NCBI GenBank assembly: GCA_905221605.1
Contig: CAJNDS010002189.1
Location: 334,472 to 398,471 of the forward strand
DNA from: Symbiodinium natans
Taxonomy: Eukaryota > Sar > Dinophyceae > Suessiales > Symbiodiniaceae
Direction of reading: 5' to 3'
DNA: 64,000 nt
Shown here: in pieces, positions 31,061-39,655 of the stretch
Layout of the letters: each line of letters begins with the position of its first letter
Numbering within the stretch: the first letter of the stretch is position 1
Position numbers and translations under genes: made by a program
Notes under the pieces: model-generated
The model's database searches: none
Told to the model about the DNA's origin: nothing
What the model saw: only the letters and a program-made list of their open reading frames with translations

Positions 31061-34000
31061 CTGAAGGGGGAGATGAGACGGCTAATGCGGGATTGGATAA
31101 AGGTTCTGCAAGTCCCTCATCGCCATCAACGGCCAATCAGGTCCTTGTTGAAGCGTTAGAGGTGCTGAAATCTATGAAGCTGTCATCAGAACAGTCGGCA
31201 TCAAACGGGGATCCCAGTATTCGAATGTTATGTGGCTCTGGGCTGCTTCAGCAGGAAGGGAGAGTGGCGTTGGTGGATACAGCTGCTACGCATCTTGTGC
31301 GGACGCTTTTTCCATGGGAATGTTTACCAGACACTACTGTTATGGTGCAAAGCGCGCTTGGTGGTGTGACAATGAGGATTACAGAGAAAGGGACGTTGAT
31401 TAGGGAAGACAATGGGCCCCTGATTATCCCTCTCTGGTTGATTTTGGAGTTTGGGGCGAACCTCACTGTGATCAATGGGATGTGTCACGTGGGGGCAAAA
31501 TCTTCGCTGGACCAGCTCTTGTGGTTTGAACATGGCTGTTTGGTTATGGATTACAAAACAGCTGAAAAAATGGTTTTGCATGCTGAAAGGCAGCGTGTAT
31601 CTTGGTCCCATTCTCAATGGAGGAATGGAAGGGCGGACTGTGGAGTCGGTTCGTCGGATGCCACGTTGTTGCCGAAGCAGGGAGAAGGCCGAGGAGTATG
31701 CGTTCTACATGTGGCCAGGGTTTCTGACACCAATGAGTGTTCGGGAATGGGCATGTTGGACTCGGGAGCATCACATCCTCTCAGATCACTTCGTCCTGGA
31801 GAACAGCTTCCGCAGCAAAAGGTGTTGGTGTCTTTAGCTGTTGGATCTCGGGAGATGTGTATTACCCCAGGTGGGACCCTGGTAACTCCTGAAATGGTAG
31901 ATCCACTAGTGCCAATTGGCAAAGCGAGCGCCTTGGTTGGTCTCAGAGTTCAGTGGCGTGGTGGCAAGTGCACAGCCTCACATCCTGTTCTGGGGGAACT
32001 TCGCGTTCGTGATCTGAATGGGTGCCCTTGTTTAGAAAAGGAGGTGGCGCTTCAGATCATTGATGAAATGGATTGGTGCTCCCCAAAGCAAGCTTTGAAG
32101 GTGGCACGTATGGTTCAAGGGTGTCCGAATACGGACAACGAGGTGGCTGTAAAAACGTCGTTGCAAAGCGCAGCGCGGACAGCGTCAGCGAATGAGGAGG
32201 AGTTCGTCCAGGCATGCTGGCGATTTCTTCGGTGGTATTATGGGGATTTACCAGAAAATATGCTGATGGAGCTGTTGCCACGTGGAGATATTGCGGCGTT
32301 GCCTTTCAACCGTCATAAAAGGAGACGGCTGGCACGAGCAAAAAGGGTGGTGGTACACCTATTTTCGGGGAAACAAAAATGGCATTTTCCCAGTCGGGAT
32401 GTGGAGGTACTGGAGCTGGATTTGACAAAAGGCGGTGACCTACATAGTTCGAGCGTCTGGAAGTATCTTCTGCATCTGGCGGCTGAAGGAAAGGTGGTTG
32501 CTGTGGTTGGAGGACCTCCATGCAGGACAGTGTCAAGGTTGAGAGGTGAAGACGGTGGTCCACCTGTATTACGCCGGCGCTGTGGGCCTGAACGGTTGGG
32601 ATTAAAGAGTCTTCCTTGGCCACATCAAGAATTAGCTCAAAAGGATGGTGTTTTACTTCTGAAGATGCTTTTCCTATATGACGTGGCGGTGCATTCAAGG
32701 TGTGGAACTGCTGAAGTCATCAATGGAAGTTCTGTCTTCTTTGGCATGGAAAGCCCTGGGGACCCTGAACTCATAGGGAAAGATTTCTCTCAGAACAGCA
32801 AAACGGTCTTGAGTGCTGAGGATCTGTTGGATGGTTCTCAGGAAGGGCTCTCAAGTCCTACCTTCTGGAGTTGGCCAGAGGTGAAAAGCTTTTGTGCGCG
32901 TTATGGAATGTACGCTGCGCATTTTGATCAAGGAGCGTTGGGACATGCTCTGGTGAAACCTACGACTTTCCTGGTGTCTGATATGGAACTATGGGAATCG
33001 TTGGAACGGGTTCGCGTGGTTGTTCCGTGGTCGGCAACATTCGCTTCTACCCTGGAAGAGCGTATTGGACAATCCTCTATATGGGCGCGATGGGCGTTTG
33101 GATTGGTAAAAAGAATACGTCACAGGTTGGCACAATGGTTGCATGAGAGCGATGCTGAACGGGAAGCTATGGTGTTAAAAAAAGAAGAACGAGAAGGGAC
33201 GTTACGGAGGTTGACGACTGAGGAGCGAGCTTTCCGTGACCATTGCCTAAGGGGGCATATTCCCTTCAGACGTGATTGTCAAATCTGTGTGTCTGCCGCT
33301 GGAAAAGAGCGTCGCCATTTGAGGCGAAAGCATGGGGATGCTTACACTTTATCATTGGACTTAGCGGGTCCATACAAGTGTTCGAAGGATGCTCACCAGC
33401 AGAAGCCACGACACGCTGTTATTGGTGTGTATCAATTTCCAATGTTGGATCCCAATGTGGGTCGCCCTCCAGAAAAGGAGGAAGATGCGGATGAGGTGGA
33501 AGATCAGGTGGCAGATGATGGTACTGGTGTTGGAGAATGGTTAGGCGATGCAGTCGCGAACTTTGAGGAGGAAGACTCTGCGCCGGTGGAACCTGCGCCA
33601 GTTCTGGAAGCGGAAGTGTTGAAAATTCAAGCTTCTGAGAAATCCTGGAAGGAACTGAAGGACCACTTGACCCAACCTGTCCGTATGATCAACTTCGTCA
33701 TGGTGGAGCCGATTGTGGATAAACAGCAAACAACTGTTTTGTCGGCAGTTCAAAGGATGATGGTGCGCTTGCAGAGACATGGGTATCCGGTGTTGAGAAT
33801 CCACTCAGATCGAGCGGGGGAGTTTGTCAATGCACGCTTCCGGTCCTTTTGTGAAACTCGTCTGATATATAGGACCACTGGTGATCCTGGAGTCCCGCAA
33901 ACAAATGGGCGCGCTGAAGCATGTGTGGGTTTATTCAAACGTGGTGTCAGGTCGCTCTTAAAGGAGGCGCGACTCGGGCCGGCGTACTGGGCACTGGCTG

Positions 34001-34926
34001 CTCGCCATTGGTCAATGTTACGGTGGCAGAAAGCTGAAAGGGAGTTGGGGTTAAATCCTAAAGCATTGCTTCCCTTTGGTGCTCAGATTCAAGTCAAACG
34101 TCGTCCGTGGGAGTTGCTGGGTCCGGATGGAACAAAGAAAGGTCGGCAATGGGTCGATCGTACGCAGCCTGCGCTTCTTTTGGGTCCATGCGATGACCTA
34201 CCTGGTGGTTATTGGGTGGAAGCTCAAGGGACTGCAAAAGATCCGGATGAACTGGTGTTATTTCCCTGCACTACGATTTTTTCCAATATAAAGGAACCGC
34301 CTGAATTGGAGCTGGAAGGGGTGGTAGAAGAACAGGAGCCTTCTCCTCCAGAGCATCGTCTCAAGGGGAAAAAACCGGCGCTTCGGTTCGCTGATGAGGA
34401 AGGTCCTCCTTTACCTCCGCCTCGCGATCCTCCAGTTCGCCATCGGCTGATGGAGAAAAGCCCGGCCTCTTCACTGCGTGGTCATGTGGGCTCCTTGCGC
34501 TTGCTTCGCAAGCGGGGGGAGAGTCCGCCCTTAGAAATTTTCGAGGATGACATGCAGGGTCTGGGGGAGCTGGAAGAAAATGCAGATGTTGAGGACAATG
34601 TTCCTGGTGATGAGTATTGGCCGACTTGCTGTTCTCCTCATGAAAATGCTTATTTGGTCTGCAAAAGTGAGACTGCTGGGGATGGAACACAGTTGGAAAA
34701 AGAAGAGCAAAAAGCCAAGTCAATGTATGAAAGGTCTATGTATGATTACGTGGACTGTGAGGAGCTTCTGGAAGGGATTGTATACCCAAAGAGGGTGAAT
34801 CGAAGAGGTGGTATCAATAATTGGTGTACAAGTACGCGAGCCTGGTGTTGGGCCACTATACTCATGGCGGAGTGTGTGGTATTACAAAAGAGACTCATCG
34901 AAGACCATGGCTATGTAATATTGTAA
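30976..34926 (+). CDS. Copia Pol, N-terminal part: duplicated protease, C5-MTase-like domain, integrase
   Basis: Open in the -1 frame from gag. Residues are counted from 31093. Two aspartic-protease-like units follow each other: VDTAATHLV near 61 and LDSGASHPL near 222, each followed by a similar stretch ending GTLI or GTLV. Next is a cytosine-C5-methyltransferase-like domain (about 418-640) with motif I VVHLFSG, motif IV GGPPCRTVS carrying the Pro-Cys, MESPGDP at the ENV position and GALGHALVKPTT later. Integrase has the zinc motif H717/H722/C729/C732 and the triad D756, D906, E942 (D-x35-E). D756 to D906 is unusually long because of an acidic insertion. The frame then shifts: from about 34821 the true continuation (KYASLVLGHYTHGGVCGITK) lies in another frame, so a one-base loss near 34819-34822 is likely. 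The TAA at 34924 belongs to the inserted DNA. Confidence 0.85.
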   Translation, partial: ETRSKGNSPKGGKGGKGAKWGNAKKAEVAEGGDETANAGLDKGSASPSSPSTANQVLVEALEVLKSMKLSSEQSASNGDPSIRMLCGSGLLQQEGRVALVDTAATHLVRTLFPWECLPDTTVMVQSALGGVTMRITEKGTLIREDNGPLIIPLWLILEFGANLTVINGMCHVGAKSSLDQLLWFEHGCLVMDYKTAEKMVLHAERQRVSWSHSQWRNGRADCGVGSSDATLLPKQGEGRGVCVLHVARVSDTNECSGMGMLDSGASHPLRSLRPGEQLPQQKVLVSLAVGSREMCITPGGTLVTPEMVDPLVPIGKASALVGLRVQWRGGKCTASHPVLGELRVRDLNGCPCLEKEVALQIIDEMDWCSPKQALKVARMVQGCPNTDNEVAVKTSLQSAARTASANEEEFVQACWRFLRWYYGDLPENMLMELLPRGDIAALPFNRHKRRRLARAKRVVVHLFSGKQKWHFPSRDVEVLELDLTKGGDLHSSSVWKYLLHLAAEGKVVAVVGGPPCRTVSRLRGEDGGPPVLRRRCGPERLGLKSLPWPHQELAQKDGVLLLKMLFLYDVAVHSRCGTAEVINGSSVFFGMESPGDPELIGKDFSQNSKTVLSAEDLLDGSQEGLSSPTFWSWPEVKSFCARYGMYAAHFDQGALGHALVKPTTFLVSDMELWESLERVRVVVPWSATFASTLEERIGQSSIWARWAFGLVKRIRHRLAQWLHESDAEREAMVLKKEEREGTLRRLTTEERAFRDHCLRGHIPFRRDCQICVSAAGKERRHLRRKHGDAYTLSLDLAGPYKCSKDAHQQKPRHAVIGVYQFPMLDPNVGRPPEKEEDADEVEDQVADDGTGVGEWLGDAVANFEEEDSAPVEPAPVLEAEVLKIQASEKSWKELKDHLTQPVRMINFVMVEPIVDKQQTTVLSAVQRMMVRLQRHGYPVLRIHSDRAGEFVNARFRSFCETRLIYRTTGDPGVPQTNGRAEACVGLFKRGVRSLLKEARLGPAYWALAARHWSMLRWQKAERELGLNPKALLPFGAQIQVKRRPWELLGPDGTKKGRQWVDRTQPALLLGPCDDLPGGYWVEAQGTAKDPDELVLFPCTTIFSNIKEPPELELEGVVEEQEPSPPEHRLKGKKPALRFADEEGPPLPPPRDPPVRHRLMEKSPASSLRGHVGSLRLLRKRGESPPLEIFEDDMQGLGELEENADVEDNVPGDEYWPTCCSPHENAYLVCKSETAGDGTQLEKEEQKAKSMYERSMYDYVDCEELLEGIVYPKRVNRRGGINNWCTSTRAWCWATILMAECVVLQKRLIEDHGYVIL
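30988..31009 (+). promoter_or_regulatory. Possible -1 frameshift heptamers between gag and pol
   Basis: In the gag frame the sequence reads A AAG GGA at 30988-30994 and A AAG GGG at 31003-31009. Both fit X XXY YYZ, and both lie inside the gag-pol overlap (30976-31060). Whether they are used is inference; a sequence error or mutation is the alternative. Confidence 0.4.
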
Positions 34927-35550
34927 TTATAAGGACGAACGAATGCAATGAATGTGAGGACGCATGAATTACAATATTGTAGTGAACGAAGTGTATTCGC
35001 GAGCTCACGAAGATAATATTATGCTCGCGCCTACAGAAAGAACGTAGTGAGTACGCTTATAATAATATTACAATGAACAAAGTGAAGCGTGAATATTATT
35101 AAAAGCGTGTGAACGAAGTACGAACCACCATGCGTCCACCAATCATGCGTGCACTTCTGGATCCATCTCTAGCACATATTGAGTCTCACCGTGTAACCGT
35201 GTACTAATGCTGGACCTTTAGGACGCTTTGAGACTAGACCACACATCCAGTGAATGAACCCTGTGACCTCACGAACTGGGCTCTCTACCTCTTGGGCTTC
35301 TTCGGGAGACTCCGGAAAGAACTACGAAGAGAATAATAAGACACGTGCATTATAATGAGCCCCGTGAAGCATGAATGCACGTGAATTATATGAACGAAGT
35401 AGAGAGAACCACCTATCTTTCCAGGGCTCTTTCTATCCTAAAGTTAACCATTCAATCTCTTGGTATCATTTCCTAATAAAAGACGAAGTGAATTAATTTC
35501 ATGCGGTTTTATAAGGAATTTATGACGCATGAAAAGCGCAATGAAATTAT
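34917..35550. repeat. Family of stem-loops with variable stems and a conserved loop
   Basis: Inverted repeats: 34917-34928 with 34967-34978; 34998-35004 with 35023-35029; 35053-35069 with 35092-35108 (16 of 17 paired); 35342-35351 with 35374-35383; 35494-35502 with 35541-35549. Stem sequences differ, but two 22-nt loops (35070-35091 and 35352-35373) match at 16 positions, and words like gaacgaagtgaa recur between hairpins. Confidence 0.75.
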
Positions 35551-35648
35551 GAACGTAGTGAACGCGGAACCCAATTCGGGAGAAGGCTTCGAAGAAACAG
35601 AAGCTGGCCGAGAAAACTCCGTGGTGATGCGCGCCAAACGTCTTCGGT

Positions 35649-36265
35649 GGGGCATATGTCCGTTCGGCGCTGGAAGTTAGGCCTGGGCGGGTGGGTGGGG
35701 CTTAGTTCTTTGGGGGAAAAACAAAACTTGAGAAAATGCGTTTTGGACCGCTTGCACGATTTGGGGAACATGCTTTGTGATCCTTTTCTGTTGGGCCGTG
35801 GGCCTTCAGATGATCGCCGCCCGCCGTGGCATGGCTTGAAGGCCGATTGTTTTGGTACCCGCCCTCCCTGTCCCTTTTTCTGCACCGCGCCCACTTGGGC
35901 TGCCGACGCTTGCTAAAGGATCGTGTGGCCCAGTAGTCCGGTTCGTCCGGTTAGGCCTTTGTCCGCTGGCTGTACAACTTCTTTGCCTAGTAGTCCGGTA
36001 TGTCACCTTGCTTCTTCTCGGCCCAGTAGTCTGGTTCGTCCAGTTAGGCCAAAATTTCTGCTGCTCCAAGCCATGTTTGCCTAGTAGTCCGGTATGTCCG
36101 GTGAGGCACTTTGTGAGATGTCCCTACCTTCATGTGCCACGCCTTGAGTGCTTCGCTTTGCCTAGTAGTCCGGTACGTCCGGTCAGGCATCTTGTACATG
36201 ACGAATTCACCCATGTGTCTCACTCGCTGTGATTTGATGCCGGGGCATATGTCCGTTCGGCGCTG
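35649..36265. repeat. Five copies of a GCCTAGTAGTCCGGT repeat between 24-bp direct repeats
   Basis: Copies at 35927-35957, 35984-36007 (truncated), 36020-36050, 36079-36107 and 36160-36187. The unit runs gcc-tagtagtccggt-atgtccggt-aggc, ends are complementary (GCC/GGC) and the spacers are unrelated. ggggcatatgtccgttcggcgctg occurs at 35649-35672 and 36242-36265. Confidence 0.8.
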
Positions 36266-37437
36266 CATCCTATCACCAACTGGTGGTGGGGTCGGATCTA
36301 CACCAACCATGCAAAAGGTGCGCTCTTGCGCTGAGGGTTTAGTTGTGGTTTAGGCCCCTCTCACTCCCCTTCCCCCCTTTGGCCCAACCTGGAGATGCCG
36401 GGGGGCTAAAATAACAGTTATCAAAATCAGGCGACGATTCAGAAAAGAGTAGATCCTCAGAAAAAGAGTTCTCGTGTACTGAAAAGAGTTCACGATCCAA
36501 AGGGGTGACAGATTTAAGAGCGGAGCAGGGTCCCAGCTCACTGCTGCGCAAAGCTTGCGCCATATCATATAGGGTTCAGGGTGGGATAAGGGGGGGTCTC
36601 ATGGGAGTTTACAAAGGCGATCGATTCCGGATGCTGTTTCTCACGCATCGCCACATTCACGGGTAATCCAATTGGTTGCATTTTGCAAGGCATGCCAACG
36701 GAAACAGCTCCAGGAAACAGCGGTGCCGGCTCCATTGCAGTGTAGAGGTGAACTACGCCCAAGCCAGCTTAAATAGAAAAAGACGTACGGGATCCTCCCC
36801 GGATACAGAGCCCCATTGTTTCATCCCGTTAGCTACATGTCCATCCTGATGTCATGGCCGCCGTGTGCCGTGTGCTTCAGCCTGCGCTGCTGACTTCGAG
36901 CTCTCGCCGAAGCCTTAGTAAGCCTCAGTCGCTCGGCCGCGGCCGCTTCCTGGAAAGCTCTTTCTTGAATTTCTTGCTGAGCGCGTAGGCTTTTGTCTGG
37001 TACAGCAACAGAATCCTCTCACAAACTCGGGTCTGGTGCACTCGGCGACTCAAGCGAGCCACACGCCCCACCATGTCTTCGTTGCCTTCACAGGCAAACA
37101 TTAAAAAACTCGGGAAATACTCTTGTTTGAAACATGCATGTCTGAGCTCGTTTGCATGTCATCATGTTTCACATGTGGTCCACTTCCAACAGAGTTTCTT
37201 CTTCCTAACATACCTCATGATGATGTTGCGCTACTACGCCAACAAAAGGTTGATGGTCTGACCACGTCTTCTAGTAGCAGTGTAACATCCACTTCACTAC
37301 ATCAACCTCTTCGACTTCCAGTTCGTCCACGTCACCGTCATAAACGCCAACTTCGGCCACATTTACGTCATCCAGCAGCAGGGATTAGGGTTTAGGTTTT
37401 AGGGGTTAGGGTTCACATCTTCGACCTCGACGTCATC

Positions 37438-38145
37438 GTGCGTCAGCTCATCAAGCTCGACGTCGTCGACTTCTACGTCCACAAGCTGCACCAGCACCAG
37501 CACGTCGAGCGCCTGGATCACCTCAACCAGCAGCATGACCACGTCTTCCAGCAGCAGTACGACATCCACGACAGAACAGCAGGGGACAAGATTGCCAAGA
37601 AAAACCTCGACAAGTACGTGGACCTGGATTCGCGCAGACAACGCCCCGAAAGGGGTGTGTGTGGCGCACCGCTGTACATGCGGGTTCGTGAACAAGCAGG
37701 AGCATGTTGTGATGATGATGAAGTTCGTGATTTTGAGTACATCAACATGTTTTCGTTCGGAAATCAGCAGGGGGCAGGAGCGCTCCATGGGAATCTCCTG
37801 CCAACGAAGACATTCCCACAGAGCGGTGCAACGTACCTGCAAAAAGTCCCGGGCTGGCGGGACAGATCTGCAAAACGGAATGGGCCCCCCTGTGGCATTC
37901 CAGATAAGATCTTTTGCAGGTTTTCAGGTTTGCAGCAGCTTCGTGTGGCGTTTGTGGAGCATGACCTTTGGAACAAGACATTTATGGAGCATGGTCTTTT
38001 TGGAGCATGGCGTGTGAACAGCGCAACATGGCAGTTTTGGGCTTGGTCTTTGACAATTTGGCCGTTGAGCATGATTCTTTGGCATGTGCACATGACACGA
38101 TTCATACACATGGGTGAAATATTTCATATAAAACTCCATTCGTGA
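37438..38145 (+). CDS. Open frame inside the insertion, doubtful gene
   Basis: 235 codons open, with mainly G or C at third positions in the first third (LIKLDVVDFYVHKLHQHQHV). A similar style of sequence precedes a telomere-like stretch at 37300-37412, possibly an intron. The first third is a biased GTC/GAC/CAC sequence that is open in several frames, so it may not be a gene. No family recognised. Confidence 0.25.
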   Translation: MRQLIKLDVVDFYVHKLHQHQHVERLDHLNQQHDHVFQQQYDIHDRTAGDKIAKKNLDKYVDLDSRRQRPERGVCGAPLYMRVREQAGACCDDDEVRDFEYINMFSFGNQQGAGALHGNLLPTKTFPQSGATYLQKVPGWRDRSAKRNGPPCGIPDKIFCRFSGLQQLRVAFVEHDLWNKTFMEHGLFGAWRVNSATWQFWAWSLTIWPLSMILWHVHMTRFIHMGEIFHIKLHS

Positions 38146-38252
38146 AGTTCTTCGCCATCATTACGGACGTTCGCCTCGGCAGCTTGCTTGAGCATGTCCT
38201 TTCCCAGCAGATCTCCAACTACATGAATATGTGGAAACACTAAAACATAAAG

Positions 38253-38430
38253 TAAGTGTGTGTGTGTGTGTGTGCGTGCATGCGCGTGTGTGTGTGCCTA
38301 TGTGCGCTTCTATCCCGCTCTCAAATTGTCTCCCTCTTCCTCTTTCTCTTTCTCTTTCTCTTTGTCTTTGTCTTTTTCTTTTTCTTTCTCTTTCTCTTTC
38401 CCTTTAGCTTTCTCTTTCTCTCACTCTCTG
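38253..38430. repeat. (TG)n and CTTT-type microsatellites
   Basis: TG/CG tract to about 38300, then a pyrimidine tract of CTTT and TCTT units. Confidence 0.9.
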
Positions 38431-38431
38431 T

Positions 38432-39207
38432 GAGGGTTTTGAAGCCTCGGGAGTTGAATCCCATGGTTTTGCGAGGGTTTGGAAGCGCCTGGAATTTGAT
38501 CCTGACTCTTTATGCGAGGTTTTGAAGCACCCGGAATTGGATGGATCCCCACGGTGGGTTTTGAAGCCCCCGGAATTGATCCCCATGGTTTTTTTGCACC
38601 GTTTTTGAAGCCTCCGGACTTGTACCCGCATGTTTTTGTTGCGAGGGTTTGGAAGCCCCCAGAATTTGATCCCCATGGTTTTTGCAAGGGCTTTGGAGCA
38701 CCTCTCATTTGATCCCCATGGTTTTTGCGAGGGTTTTGCAGCCCCCCGGAATTTGATTTTCCGTGGTTTTCGCAAGGGTTTCGGAGCAAACGGAATTTGA
38801 TCCCCATAGCGAGGGTTTTGAAGAGCCCCGAATTTGATCCCGACGGTTTTTGCGAGGGTTTTTGAAGGCCCCGCCATTTGATCCCTGTGGTTATTGCAAG
38901 GGTTTTGAGCACCCGGAATTTGATCCCCATGGTTTTTGCGAGGGTTTGGAAGCCCCCCGAAGTTTGATCCCCGTGATTTTTGCAAGGGTTTTGGAGCACC
39001 TGAAATTTGATCCCCATGGTGTTGCGAAGGTTTGAAGAGCCCCGAGTGTGATCCACATGGTTATTGCGCGGGTTTTGAAACCCGAATTTGACTCCCATGG
39101 TTTTTGCGAAGGTTTTGAGGCGCCCAGGAATTTTTGCGAGGTTTTAAGCACCCCGATTTCACCCCGAACTTGACAGCGTTTTGAAGCCCCCAGAGTTTGA
39201 TCGCGCC
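38432..39207. repeat. 43-bp minisatellite
   Basis: About 18 degenerate copies of a unit such as gagggttttgaagcccccgg aatttgatccccatggttttt gc. Long minus-strand ORFs full of KNHGDQI and PGASKPSQKPWG are this repeat translated. Confidence 0.9.
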
Positions 39208-39655
39208 ACGCGGCCCCGCGTGGGCTTGAGACCCCCATCTCCATGGCTTTTGCAAAGTGGCGAAATCGTTCCAAGTGGGACACTATATACAAAAGGGCGC
39301 GCCCAAGGTCCACTCCAGGTTCACACCTATACCCTGAACCCTACACCCTAAACCCGGCACCCCAACCGAGGCTTCTAGACGGCGGCGGCGGCAACGTGTT
39401 CCAACGTCTACGCATCAAAGACCAGCACCCTCAGCCCGAAACCTTACACCTAACTCAGCCCCCAGGTGAATCCCCTGCCACCCGGTCTTCCACTCACTGT
39501 CCCGCTGCATTTGCCTTGGCGACACTTCTTCGACAAGAAGAAATGCTCTCAGGGGTTTAAAGAAGGCAAGGCTACTTACTATTTGCCTAAGAACCCCCAA
39601 GAATACAACAGACAAAATCCCTGTGTTTTCCCTATATCGAAGACCATGGCTATGT

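Larger units (their letters stand above)
34917..39655. other. 4739-bp insertion in pol with 20-bp direct duplication
   Basis: ATCGAAGACCATGGCTATGT occurs at 34897-34916 and again at 39636-39655. Removing one copy and the DNA between joins the pol frame without loss (GITKETHRRPWLC to RYLASFVRHH). It has no terminal inverted repeats and no poly(A). It carries hairpin repeats, a five-copy dispersed repeat, an open frame, simple repeats, a 43-bp minisatellite and telomere-like fragments, so it looks like captured genomic DNA or an unknown element. Confidence 0.85.

Noticed and set aside
35927-36187. CRISPR-like array
   Set aside because: Repeat copies are imperfect, spacers vary widely in length, and the genome is eukaryotic.
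37438-38145. 235-codon ORF as a firm gene
   Set aside because: Several frames are open in the same biased GTC/GAC/CAC sequence, there is no family match, and it lies in inserted DNA. Kept only as a doubtful feature.
38404-39313. Long minus-strand ORFs of 140-225 codons
   Set aside because: They translate the 43-bp minisatellite (43 is not a multiple of 3, so several frames stay open) and have no independent coding signal.
34917-39655. The 4.7-kb segment as an intron of pol
   Set aside because: The joined frame would need splicing at matching points of the 20-bp repeats, but no GT/GC/GA donor paired with AG fits there. A retrotransposon would also lose an intron on transposition.
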